Origin: Avoscillospira_A sp052117125
GTDB taxonomy: Bacteria > Bacillota > Clostridia > Oscillospirales > Oscillospiraceae
DNA length: 64,000 nt
Direction of reading: 5' to 3'
NCBI RefSeq assembly: GCF_052117125.1
Contig: NZ_JBQKJT010000002.1
Coordinates: 1-64,000 of the forward strand
Of the stretch, positions 9,109 through 17,775 are shown piece after piece. The position numbers and the translations under genes are program-made. The first letter of the stretch is position 1. Each line of letters begins with the position of its first letter. The notes beneath the pieces are model-generated. The model was not told the origin of the DNA. It saw only the letters and a program-made list of their open reading frames with translations, and did not search any database.

Positions 9109-10377
9109 ATGAAACATAAAATCGGCTGCGTCGTTGTACTGGGGATTGGGGCAGCCAGTCTGTTGGGAGCCATTGCCTTCCTGATGCCGCTACGTCCTAT
9201 AGCAGATAAAGTTTCTTCGGATAGCAACGCTGAACGTACAGAACAACGACTGCCGTTACAAGCATTACAGCAAGAAGAATCCCAACGACTTTGTATAGAC
9301 CAAACACCGGTACAGGTGGCAGATCTGTCCTTTTCCCGGACCAGCCGTCAATCCATAGAGCTTACCTGGAGTGACAGCTGGGATGAAGTAGTCCAGGAGT
9401 ACCAGCTAAAAAAACGAGCAGTTGGAGACACACAAAGTTCATGGATTGCAGTAGGCACATGTTCCTCTGACGGACTTTCGGATGGTACATCCTATCGGCT
9501 AATGGACATATTGGAAACCTCCGAACCGGTACAATTTGAATACCGCGTCGATATTACAGTTGCTAATTCCGACCGGTACCGCGCCATGGAAGGTGTATCT
9601 ATTCCGGCCAGTAATGTGATGGTCTGCATTGACCCCGGCCATTTTGATGATGGTAGCCAGCTACTGACACCGGAGGCCGATGGATATGGCGAAGGGCTAT
9701 TTGTTTTACAAATTGCCCTGGCATTGCGAGAATGCCTGCGAACGGAATACGGCATCGACTCCTATCTGACGCGAGAAACTGATTCCATTACCCTCGATGG
9801 GTACACAAATTGGGAATTGGACAGTGGCTTTATCAGCTTGCGCGGCGCATACAGTGCCCAAAAGGACAGTGACTTATTTCTCTCTCTCCATACAAATGCT
9901 AATGAGAACGATGCCAATGGTTATCCTACCTGGGCGCAACCCACATCCATTACCAAGCCGCTCCTGATTGTCAATACCGTGGCTGCCGAATCTGAGCAGG
10001 CGATTGCCATTGCCAACGCCATCGGAGCACAGCTTGCCCAAGCCAATCTGGCGTGCGGTATTGCGGATCGTCTAGCCTTTTCGCCCGGTACCCTGGGGGC
10101 GCTGCAAGCCTGGTCCACCTCGCTCAATGACAGCGTCGAATTGTCTGGCACAGTAGTGTACCGGCTCAATCAGGAAGGAGCGGATTACTACGGCGTGTTG
10201 CGTGGCGCCGCAGGAGTACAAGTAAGCGGCATCATCATTGAGCACGGCTTCCATACAGTGGATGTCATGCGTCAAAAAGCGGTGGATGGTACGCTTGCCA
10301 GTCAATGGGCCAAAGCCGATGCCTCCGGTGTCGCTCAGGGACTGGGGTTTCAGGCGCTAAAAGAGCGAACCAATTAA
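9109..10377 (+). CDS. membrane-anchored amidase-like (Amidase_3) protein
   Basis: An N-terminal membrane segment (about residues 6-27) precedes a fibronectin-like or unassigned stretch (about 65-160, with SIELTWSDSWDEV). A cell-wall amidase domain follows from about residue 168: IDPGHFDD, a Glu near EGLFVLQIA, FLSLHTNAN and IIIEHGFHT give the four positions expected for zinc binding and catalysis. It probably hydrolyses the bond between N-acetylmuramate and L-alanine outside the cell. GTG at 9106 and ATG at 9109 are adjacent possible starts. Second amidase of the run, after the lipoprotein fusion. Confidence 0.75.
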   Translation: MKHKIGCVVVLGIGAASLLGAIAFLMPLRPIADKVSSDSNAERTEQRLPLQALQQEESQRLCIDQTPVQVADLSFSRTSRQSIELTWSDSWDEVVQEYQLKKRAVGDTQSSWIAVGTCSSDGLSDGTSYRLMDILETSEPVQFEYRVDITVANSDRYRAMEGVSIPASNVMVCIDPGHFDDGSQLLTPEADGYGEGLFVLQIALALRECLRTEYGIDSYLTRETDSITLDGYTNWELDSGFISLRGAYSAQKDSDLFLSLHTNANENDANGYPTWAQPTSITKPLLIVNTVAAESEQAIAIANAIGAQLAQANLACGIADRLAFSPGTLGALQAWSTSLNDSVELSGTVVYRLNQEGADYYGVLRGAAGVQVSGIIIEHGFHTVDVMRQKAVDGTLASQWAKADASGVAQGLGFQALKERTN

Positions 10378-10410
10378 CCGAATCCAAAAGAAAGACAGAA
10401 AGCAGGGATA

Positions 10411-12501
10411 ATGATGTATTGTGGTGTATGCGGCGCTGTTGTGGAAGACAACGCAAAATTTTGTGGGAATTGTGGTGCTCCCGTCATTCCTTTAGAATCT
10501 GAAAATCCGACCAATACCGTAGAATCTTCTATTCCAATATGTGAAGACCCCCTCATACAGGAACCAGCAGTTCCTGCCCGTCCACACCTCTCCAAAAAAG
10601 CCCTGGGTGTGCGGATGGCAATTTGTACTGCTTTGGTGGCTCTAGTAGCTGTTGGTGGTTGGTTCTATCTGCGCATGCAGAACAACCAACTGAATCAGGA
10701 GTGGAATATGCGGACGGAATCTATTGCGCAAAGTGACATTGCAATTTGTAATGCCCAAGCCGATCAGTTGGAGGAAGCATGGCAGGCACTTTCTTTCTTT
10801 GATCTGGAGAAAAAGAGAACGCTGTTGGCACAGATGACCGAGACGGATACAGATGCTCAAAGTTGCCGCACTCAACTGGATCAGCTGGACAGCCAGTACA
10901 AGACGCTGGCCGCTGAATTGGAGCAGTGCTATAAAACCAGTTCTTATGGGACATTGGAACAGCAACTGGAGACTCTTTCCAACGCCGTCGAAGTCCAGCA
11001 GGACCCCGACAAAGCCCAGACGATACTTAACCAGGCAAAAGCGGGATTGGCAGCGCTACAGAATGAGAACCGGGACTATGTGGGTAGTCGGTTGCAGCAG
11101 TATCAGGCCATCAACATGGCTCAGGCTGACATCCAAGATAAAGCTGAATATGATACTTGGATGGCCACTTTGCAGCAAATAGCTTCGGATGGATCTTATG
11201 ATCAGCTAGAAGACGCGCTATCCATGCTGGATAATATTACGGCCCCCTATGTGGATCCGGCTCAAATTCTGCAGTTGCTAGTGCAGCAAGTGGATGCCAC
11301 AGATTACCCCAATGTCAAACTCTATTTACAGATTGAAGACCCGCTCACCGGACAGGTTCCAGATTCTCTGGAAGATAACTTCTTCTATGTCCGAAAGCAG
11401 GACGCAAACCGCAACTATATTTCCCAGCAAATTCTCAACGTTTCCCAGCTCAATGAGTTGGAAGCCCTGAACATTGACATGGTCGCCGATGTCAGCGGCA
11501 GCATGAGTGGCGCACCGCTGCAAGAGGCGAAAGACATTATGACCAGTTTTATTCACAGTGTCCAATTTTCAGCGGGAGATTTGGTAGAACTAACCACTTT
11601 CAGCGATGGTGTCTATTTGGAACAGGAATTTACTGACGATGCACAGCTGTTAAGCAGTCAGGTCCATGGTCTGACCACAGGCGATATGACCAGCTTATAT
11701 GACGCACTATACACCGCTGTAACCCGTGTAGCTGCACGCCCTGGAGCCAAGTGTGTAATTGCCTTTACCGATGGTCTGGATAACTACAGTAGCTGCTCAG
11801 CCAATGATGTCATTGCTATAGCTCAGCGATACCAAGTCCCCATTTTCATCATTGGCATCGGCGGAAATGATTATAGTTCAGTGCAGAGTATCGCCAATCA
11901 GACAGGTGGTTCCTACTATCAGGTGGACCATGTAGATTCCATGGAGGCCATCTATGAGGATGTATACCGTCAGCAGAAGGAACTTTACATGTTAGAGTTC
12001 CAAGATGGCAGCGGTGCAGCCGTCACTGATGCTTCTGAGCTGCTGGTTGGCTACAATTCCAGTCAGTACGGTGGTAAAGTCGAATACAGCTATACCCCTA
12101 ATGTGTTGGTCAATGTGCAGGGCCCCTCCCTATTTTCTGATGGTCCTGAGGCCGTCGTAGAAGCATATATGAAAGCCTTTGATGACGCAGTTACAGAAAA
12201 TAATTTTAGTCATATTCAGCCCTATCTGCTGTCGGGCAGCGCCATTTATACCATGCAGCAGAAGTTTGTCCAGCAGAAAATTGAAGAACTGTTGGACTCC
12301 TATGAAATCGTGTCGGTAGACTATACAAACAACGACCAGTGTATCGTTACCACCCGTGAAACATACTATGTACAAACAGCCAATACGCCGCTGCATCTGT
12401 TGACTCAGCAATGTAAATATATTGTAGTCCGTCAAAATGGTCAGTGGTTTCTAAAGGATTTTGCAGAGCATGTCCAGGTACTTTCTAAAATAAACCAATA
12501 A
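10411..12501 (+). CDS. zinc-ribbon, coiled-coil, VWA-domain membrane protein
   Basis: A 696-aa protein. Residues 1-30 form a double CxxC zinc ribbon (CGVCG...CGNCG), then one membrane segment at about 66-86. A Gln/Leu-rich coiled coil occupies about 90-270. A von Willebrand A domain starts near residue 350 with an intact MIDAS motif (DVSGSMS, then a Thr in GDMTS and Asp in FTDGLD). The last 130 residues resemble the SnoaL/TcaA C-terminal type domain (VVEAYMKAFDDAV). It is likely a surface adhesion or scaffolding protein whose zinc ribbon faces the cytoplasm. The start has two consecutive ATGs with AGCAGGGA upstream. Confidence 0.8.
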   Translation: MMYCGVCGAVVEDNAKFCGNCGAPVIPLESENPTNTVESSIPICEDPLIQEPAVPARPHLSKKALGVRMAICTALVALVAVGGWFYLRMQNNQLNQEWNMRTESIAQSDIAICNAQADQLEEAWQALSFFDLEKKRTLLAQMTETDTDAQSCRTQLDQLDSQYKTLAAELEQCYKTSSYGTLEQQLETLSNAVEVQQDPDKAQTILNQAKAGLAALQNENRDYVGSRLQQYQAINMAQADIQDKAEYDTWMATLQQIASDGSYDQLEDALSMLDNITAPYVDPAQILQLLVQQVDATDYPNVKLYLQIEDPLTGQVPDSLEDNFFYVRKQDANRNYISQQILNVSQLNELEALNIDMVADVSGSMSGAPLQEAKDIMTSFIHSVQFSAGDLVELTTFSDGVYLEQEFTDDAQLLSSQVHGLTTGDMTSLYDALYTAVTRVAARPGAKCVIAFTDGLDNYSSCSANDVIAIAQRYQVPIFIIGIGGNDYSSVQSIANQTGGSYYQVDHVDSMEAIYEDVYRQQKELYMLEFQDGSGAAVTDASELLVGYNSSQYGGKVEYSYTPNVLVNVQGPSLFSDGPEAVVEAYMKAFDDAVTENNFSHIQPYLLSGSAIYTMQQKFVQQKIEELLDSYEIVSVDYTNNDQCIVTTRETYYVQTANTPLHLLTQQCKYIVVRQNGQWFLKDFAEHVQVLSKINQ

Positions 12502-12917
12502 TCCCAGATATATTTTGCAGATTGAGTAAAGCAGCTATTTAGAATACTGCAGTTTTCCCCTGATGCCCTGAGCCCCTTCGAGAAATTTTCATATGTTCTT
12601 GGAATACTTCTCGAAGGGTGCTCAGGGTATCACTGCATAATTTGACAAGACTACCGACCAAGTCATTTAGATTCAAATAAAAGTTCAAAAATATCAAGAA
12701 AGCTGGATATATTTTATGATTTTCCGACTGCATATTTGGAATAATATGGCCAGTCAGACCCGCAGGCACAATGGTGCGTATTGTCTAAAAAAAATTTTTT
12801 AAATTTTTAAAACCAAAGGGATTTTAAAAAGCACTTTACTGGTGTACGCAGCTAGAATATCCGTCTGGTTCTCTGAGAGCCGGAAGATTTGTTTAAAGAA
12901 GGAAGATGGAGCACCAT
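12502..12917. repeat. non-coding gap with a 23/24-bp hairpin
   Basis: This 416-base gap holds a large inverted repeat. GATGCCCTGAGC-CCCTTCGAGAA (12562-12584) pairs with its near-perfect complement at 12608-12631, with one mismatch and one bulge, around a 23-base loop. No T run follows, so it is not an ordinary terminator. Further on, about 12758-12800 carries a copy of the short dispersed motif CAAT(T/G)GTGCG followed by A/T tracts, described under findings. Confidence 0.65.
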
Positions 12918-13763
12918 ATGAAAAAGTTCAATACTAAAATATGCGGCATGATCGCGCTGATTGTTGTGGTCATCGGTGGTGGCGTCTGGCTCTGCAGCAG
13001 CCAGTCTGCTTCACCGGTCAGAGAAAAAACCGTCTCCACAGAGAAAGTGGAAGCAGTACAGGGGAAAGCAGAAGAACCCACGGCTGAATTGCTGTCAGTC
13101 AAAGATTCTGGTGAGAAAAACAATGCAGATACCGGCACAAAACTCCGCCCGCCGGTCATGCCAGAAACAGTTCAAAAACCGGAAATCAATATGAACTTTG
13201 ATTTTGAAGCCATCTATGCAGATCTCCGTGAGAATCATCCTGACACAGCATCCGCAATGGGCGCGGCTATTTTATCTATCCCAGGTATTTTTGATAATGA
13301 GTCCGCTGCAGATCTGTTTGAGGAGTACTTAAGTAAAACGGGGCATGACATAGCCGCAGCACCAGGTCTGGTAGAGTATCTTCTCAAGCAGCAGTCCAGT
13401 GACAGCACCTCAACCACTACTACAACCACAGCATCCAGCCAACCCAGCACCAATACGAGCAGTGGCTCTTCAACCGGGGAGGTAGATCTTAGCGGAGGTT
13501 TTACCTATGAAGAATATGTACAAATGGTAAAGAATGGTCAAAAAGCAGGTTTAGATATGGGAGAAATGGTAACACGGGAAGAATTCGAAGAGAGCCAGAA
13601 AAATATGATACATGGAGATCCAACAGTCGACGCCTCCAATTCCTATGTAGATGAATGGACAAGTGGAGAGTTTGTGTTTGGTCCCAATGGCACTATACAA
13701 GTCATTTCGTCTGACAGCAATGAGGAAGACCATGCAGCCGACCGGCCATCTACTTGGACATAG
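12918..13763 (+). CDS. membrane-anchored protein of unknown function
   Basis: About 281 aa. One N-terminal membrane segment (IALIVVVIGGGVWLC) is followed by a low-complexity charged region, a helical stretch (about residues 90-165), a Ser/Thr-rich linker (SSDSTSTTTTTT...) and an acidic tail containing FTYEEYVQMVKNG. No known domain is recognised. The start may be the ATG at 12906 or 12918; I prefer 12918 since it begins MKKF and leaves TGGAG 7 bases upstream. It looks like the last gene of the envelope run. The IS256 element at 13868 is inserted about 100 bases after its stop. Confidence 0.6.
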   Translation: MKKFNTKICGMIALIVVVIGGGVWLCSSQSASPVREKTVSTEKVEAVQGKAEEPTAELLSVKDSGEKNNADTGTKLRPPVMPETVQKPEINMNFDFEAIYADLRENHPDTASAMGAAILSIPGIFDNESAADLFEEYLSKTGHDIAAAPGLVEYLLKQQSSDSTSTTTTTTASSQPSTNTSSGSSTGEVDLSGGFTYEEYVQMVKNGQKAGLDMGEMVTREEFEESQKNMIHGDPTVDASNSYVDEWTSGEFVFGPNGTIQVISSDSNEEDHAADRPSTWT

Positions 13764-13867
13764 CCATAGTGCAGATGTGAAAGGATGAATGGAAAGCAGC
13801 CACTTCCCAATCCGATATGTGGGTCAAATCCAGTGGAATACAAAATAAAACACAGAGCTCGTCATAA

Positions 13868-15213
13868 GATAAGGTAGAATAAGTTTCGCAAAAACAAAAA
13901 AGACATGGCTTGCAGATCTCTGGTAGAATGAAGTTGCGACACACCATTCTGAAAGGAGACAGCAAACCATGTCTGAAAAGATTGTACAGCTAAACGAGGA
14001 AGTTATCAAGGGGCAGCTCAAGGAACTTGTACGCGGAAGCGTAGAGGAAACGCTCAATGAGCTTCTGGAGGCCGAGGCGGAGAAGCTAACTCAGGCGGCC
14101 CGGTACGAGCGTAGCGAGCAGCGCCAAGGCTACCGCAGCGGCCACTACATCCGAAACCTCACCACCACTTCCGGGGAGGTCACTCTCAAGATGCCTAAGC
14201 TCAAGGGAATCTCCTTTGAAACTGCCATCATTGAACGATATCGCCGCCGAGAGAGCAGTGTGGAAGAGGCTCTCATTGAAATGTACCTGGCAGGCGTATC
14301 CGTCCGGCGTGTGGAGGACATCACCGAGGCCTTGTGGGGCAGCAAGGTATCTCCCTCCACCATCAGTGAGCTGAATAAAAAAGCGTATGTCCACATTGAA
14401 GACTGGCGGAACCGGCCCCTGCAAGGTGGGCGTTATCCGTATGTCTATGTGGATGGGATCTACCTGCGCCGAAACTGGGGTGGAGAGTTTGAAAATGTAG
14501 CAATTTTGGTGGCGATTGCAGTCAATGAGGATGGATACCGTGAGGTTTTAGGTGCTGCTGAGGGCATGAAAGAGGACAAGGCCAGCTGGGTCAGTTTCTT
14601 TCAATGGCTCCGTGGCCGAGGCTTGGACGGTGTGCAACTTATTGTTGGCGACAAGTGTCTCGGTATGCTGGAGGCCGTGGGTGAAGTGTTCCCAGAGGCC
14701 AAATACCAGGGCTGCACTGTCCACTTCTACCGCAATGTTTTCTCCGTAACGCCTCGCTCCAAGGTGAAGCTGGTAGCTAAGATGCTCAAGGCCATCCACG
14801 CTCAGGAGAGCAAGAAAGCTGCCCGAGAAAAAGCTAAGGCCGTAGTGGAGGAACTGCGCTCCATGAAACTGAAGGAGGCCGCCAAGAAGGTGGAGAATGG
14901 TATTGAGGAAACGTTGACCTACTGTGATTTACCCAGCGAACACTGGACCCGTATTCGTACCAACAACGTTATTGAGAGGCTAAACCGGGAGATCCGCCGC
15001 CGCACCCGTGTGGTTGGAAGCTTCCCGGACGGCAACTCTGCCCTCATGCTGGTCTGTGCCCGGCTGCGCCATGTGGCTGGCACCCAGTGGGGCAACAAGA
15101 AGTACATGAATATGAAGCATCTGGAGGCGACCCTTGAGGACACCTCCATTGCTGGCTGACTTCATTCATCCCAGAGCCTGCAGACCAAAGTGCGAAAAAC
15201 TGTTGACACTACC
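13868..15213 (+). mobile_element. IS256-family insertion sequence, copy type 1
   Basis: The element is about 1,346 bp and flanked by the 8-bp direct repeat CGTCATAA at 13860-13867 and 15214-15221, which I read as the target duplication. The ends are imperfect inverted repeats: the left starts GATAAGGTAG...TTTCGCA and the right, read inward, GGTAGTGTCAACAGTTTTTC. It carries one transposase gene. It separates the gene ending at 13763 from the terminator at 15258. The intact duplication and open transposase suggest a fairly recent insertion. Confidence 0.85.
13969..15159 (+). CDS. IS256-family (Mutator-type) transposase
   Basis: A 396-aa transposase of normal family length. DDE catalytic residues are visible: Asp in VYVDGIYL, Asp in IVGDKCLGM and Glu in NNVIERLNRE. 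The CTVHFYRN motif typical of the family (C-x2-H) lies between the second Asp and the Glu. GAAAGGAG precedes the ATG. The reading frame is intact, so the element could still move. It is clearly different in sequence from the second IS256-type transposase at 15549. Confidence 0.95.
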   Translation: MSEKIVQLNEEVIKGQLKELVRGSVEETLNELLEAEAEKLTQAARYERSEQRQGYRSGHYIRNLTTTSGEVTLKMPKLKGISFETAIIERYRRRESSVEEALIEMYLAGVSVRRVEDITEALWGSKVSPSTISELNKKAYVHIEDWRNRPLQGGRYPYVYVDGIYLRRNWGGEFENVAILVAIAVNEDGYREVLGAAEGMKEDKASWVSFFQWLRGRGLDGVQLIVGDKCLGMLEAVGEVFPEAKYQGCTVHFYRNVFSVTPRSKVKLVAKMLKAIHAQESKKAAREKAKAVVEELRSMKLKEAAKKVENGIEETLTYCDLPSEHWTRIRTNNVIERLNREIRRRTRVVGSFPDGNSALMLVCARLRHVAGTQWGNKKYMNMKHLEATLEDTSIAG

Positions 15214-15257
15214 CGTCATAACCTTCAAACATATCAAACATAACAGCGTATAGGGGA

Positions 15258-15301
15258 CAATCCCAGCTCCGAGCTGATTCTCAGAGCTGGGATTGTTTCT
15301 T
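15258..15301 (+). terminator. rho-independent terminator
   Basis: A perfect 12-bp stem (CAATCCCAGCTC at 15258-15269 with its complement at 15284-15295) and a 14-base loop is followed by TTTCTTCATTTT. It lies 37 bases after the right target repeat of the first IS. It was probably the terminator of the plus-strand envelope gene run before the IS landed between gene and terminator. Confidence 0.85.
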
Positions 15302-15372
15302 CATTTTATGTTACACGTCTCTGGTATCTCCTAGGTGGAGGGATAAAAGTATAGTTAGATTTTTACGTTTGC

Positions 15373-16859
15373 GGGTCAATCCCAAATTCTGTGTAAACTC
15401 CATTTATGGTGCGAATAGAGCAAAATTTATTCAGAGCGGCAGCAGGTTCATCTAACTGCCTCCTTTTCAACAACATAACGCTGGTGGAGGTGTATGTCAA
15501 GGGCGGTTGAGCCGTTCAGCGTGTCATTGACATCCGGCCCCGGCGGTGTTACTCGGGCATACGCTCGGCAAAATAGATGGCCATCTGAGCGTGGATCAGG
15601 CTCCAGTCCTGCCGCCGCCCAGTCCACTTTTTTGTAATGTCCATCATGGCCAGATACAGCATTTTCAGCAGGCTGTCATCGGTGGGAAAGACGGACTTGG
15701 CCTTGGTCACCTTGCGCAGCTGGCGGTTGAAACCCTCGATGGCATTGGTGGTGTAGATCAGTCTGCGAACCTCCTGGGGATACTTGAAATAGGTGCTGAG
15801 ATTAGCCCAATTGGACCGCCAGGACTGAGAGATTTTCGGGTATTTCTTGTCCCAGCGCTCCCCAAAGGTGTCCAGAGCATCCAGGGCTGCCTGCTCGTCC
15901 ACGGCGGCATAGACTGCCTTCAGATCGGCCATAAGGGCCTTCAGGTCCTTGTAGGACACATACTTGCTGGAATTGCGCAGCTGGTGGATAATGCAGTTCT
16001 GGATCTCAGCCTGTGGGAAGGTGGCGTGGATGGCCGCATCAAATCCCGTCAAATTGTCCGTACAGGCAATGAAAATATCCTCTACACCACGATTTTTCAG
16101 TCCATTGAGCACTGTTGCCCAGAACTTGGCGCTCTCATTTTCGCCAACCCACATCCCCAGGACGTCTTTCCGGCCATCCAGATTGACTCCAATGGCAATG
16201 TAAACTGCTTTCTTCACGATTTGGCCTTCGCTGCGGACATGATAGTGGATGGCATCCAGGAATACCACAGCATAGATGGATTCCAGGGGCCGCTGCTGCC
16301 ACTCTTTGGCAATGGGCAAGATCTTGTCCGTGATCCGGCTGACCGTGCTGTCTGAGACGGAAATGCCATAGATGTCCTGGATATGGGCCTCAATGTCGCC
16401 AGTGGTCATACCCTTAGCGTACATAGACAGGATTTTCTCCTCTATGTCCTGGCTGATACTGGTCTGGTTCTTTTTCAGCACCTGGGGCTCAAATTCTCCC
16501 TTCCGGTCTCGGGGAATCGACACATCCACTTCGCCAAAGCTGGTACGCAGCCTCTTGCTGCTGTGGCCGTTACGGCTGTTGTCTGTGTCCTTGTTCTTGT
16601 AATCATATCTGCTGTAGCCCAGCTCGTCATCCAGCTCTGCCTCCAAGCCATTCTCCATGAATTCGGCAATGGTCTCCTTGAACAGATTTTGAATGTCATC
16701 CATACTGCCGATGTTTGCCATCTGCAGCAGCTCACGGATTTTTTCCCTACGGGCATTTTCTTCCGGGGTACGATTCTTTCTAGCCATATGTAAAACATCC
16801 TGTGTGGTGCTTCTATTCTACACCACACAGGATGTTTACACAAAACTTGGGATAGTCTC
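15373..16859 (-). mobile_element. IS256-family insertion sequence, copy type 2
   Basis: The element is about 1,487 bp with inverted ends: GGGTCAATCCCAAATTCTGT at the left and, read inward from the right, GAGACTATCCCAAGTTTTGT; both continue GTAAAC. It is flanked by the 8-bp direct repeat ACGTTTGC at 15365-15372 and 16860-16867. It contains one intact transposase on the minus strand. It sits just beyond the 3' end of the PP2C phosphatase gene. Confidence 0.88.
15549..16787 (-). CDS. IS256-family (Mutator-type) transposase
   Basis: A 412-aa transposase. DDE residues are seen as Asp in VFLDAIHY, Asp in CTDNLTGF and Glu in TTNAIEGFNR. NCIIHQLRN supplies the C-x2-H family motif. The N-terminal DNA-binding region and the typical ending WSLIHAQMAIYFAER are complete, so it should be functional. 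It belongs to a different IS256 branch from the transposase at 13969, which shows that two separate insertions landed side by side rather than one duplication. Confidence 0.95.
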   Translation of the reverse strand: MARKNRTPEENARREKIRELLQMANIGSMDDIQNLFKETIAEFMENGLEAELDDELGYSRYDYKNKDTDNSRNGHSSKRLRTSFGEVDVSIPRDRKGEFEPQVLKKNQTSISQDIEEKILSMYAKGMTTGDIEAHIQDIYGISVSDSTVSRITDKILPIAKEWQQRPLESIYAVVFLDAIHYHVRSEGQIVKKAVYIAIGVNLDGRKDVLGMWVGENESAKFWATVLNGLKNRGVEDIFIACTDNLTGFDAAIHATFPQAEIQNCIIHQLRNSSKYVSYKDLKALMADLKAVYAAVDEQAALDALDTFGERWDKKYPKISQSWRSNWANLSTYFKYPQEVRRLIYTTNAIEGFNRQLRKVTKAKSVFPTDDSLLKMLYLAMMDITKKWTGRRQDWSLIHAQMAIYFAERMPE

Positions 16860-16878
16860 ACGTTTGCCTTGGAATTCC

Positions 16879-16896
16879 GGGTCAATCCCAAATTCT
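16879..16896. repeat. solo copy of the type 2 IS end
   Basis: GGGTCAATCCCAAATTCT is identical to the first 18 bases of the left end of the neighbouring IS (15373-15390). It stands 19 bases outside that IS's right end, in the same orientation. It may be left from an earlier copy, or show that the element landed next to a resident end-like sequence. Confidence 0.6.
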
Positions 16897-16983
16897 CTGC
16901 ACTGTTCACAGTTGCACAGCTTTGCCCTTGAATCCTCCACAAAATTTCTACTATTCTGCAATACCCACCAGCTTGGGAAAATT

Positions 16984-17775
16984 TCACTCTATGCAGGCAT
17001 ATCGAATCATCATTGCAGTGATGTTATCATGACTACCTGCGTTCAAAGCCTGCTGGACAAGGGACTGAACCATTTGCTCCAGCGTTCCGCCTTGTGCAAG
17101 TGTGTCTGCCAGTTTCTCATCAGATAACTTAGCTGTCAAGCCATCACTGCACAGGATGAGCACATCCTCTCTGGAAAATGGCCAACTGCATCGATATGGC
17201 TCCATACTGTACTCTTGCTCATCCATGCCCAAATATTGCGTTAATTGATTGTGCATGGCAGATTGCACTACAGTAAACCCCATTTCCTTCATGCTTTGCG
17301 CAACTGTATGATCTCGCGTCAGCTGAAGTAAAATCCCATTACTATAGAGGTATGCGCGACTGTCACCCATATTATATACTCGCAACCAATTGGCTGTAAC
17401 AACAGCCGCTACAACTGTTGTGCCCATGGTTGTGCCTCGTCGCTTGGACTCTCGGCATATGGAACTGCTGATTTTTTCCAACAATCTCAGCATCTTTTCC
17501 TTATTCTGCGGTTGTTCCAGAAGGATTGGGATAGCCTCCGTCAGGCGTGCTACCGCTTGATAAGAAGCCAAACTCCCAAAGGATTCGCCTCCCATACCAT
17601 CACAGACTGCATATACGCCTTCCAGTGCACGTTCCCCTTTTAGAAAAATATTCGCTTCTGTTACTTCTGGTTTGCGGATCTTGCCATTTAAGCAGAAGTT
17701 ATCCTCATTTCGTATAGCAGATCCCATTGCGCAGCAAACTGCCGACTCTAACAAATAGTTAGCTGTTCCATTCAT
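16984..17775 (-). CDS. PP2C-family Ser/Thr protein phosphatase
   Basis: A 263-aa PP2C (PPM) phosphatase with the metal-binding motifs in order: RNEDNFCL (residue ~22), VCDGMGG, MGTTVVAA, MGDSRAYL, LCSDGLT and HDNITAMMIR. All the expected Asp residues are present, so it should be an active Mn/Mg-dependent phosphatase in the cytoplasm. It overlaps the stop of the RCC1/SLH gene by 17 bases, so translation is coupled. With the kinase two genes upstream it forms a kinase/phosphatase pair that should set the phosphorylation state of shared targets, perhaps the FHA proteins of the type VII locus. Confidence 0.93.
   Translation of the reverse strand: MNGTANYLLESAVCCAMGSAIRNEDNFCLNGKIRKPEVTEANIFLKGERALEGVYAVCDGMGGESFGSLASYQAVARLTEAIPILLEQPQNKEKMLRLLEKISSSICRESKRRGTTMGTTVVAAVVTANWLRVYNMGDSRAYLYSNGILLQLTRDHTVAQSMKEMGFTVVQSAMHNQLTQYLGMDEQEYSMEPYRCSWPFSREDVLILCSDGLTAKLSDEKLADTLAQGGTLEQMVQSLVQQALNAGSHDNITAMMIRYACIE

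Noticed and set aside
15546..16355. 269-codon plus-strand frame across the second IS
   Set aside because: Antisense to an intact IS256-family transposase with DDE residues.
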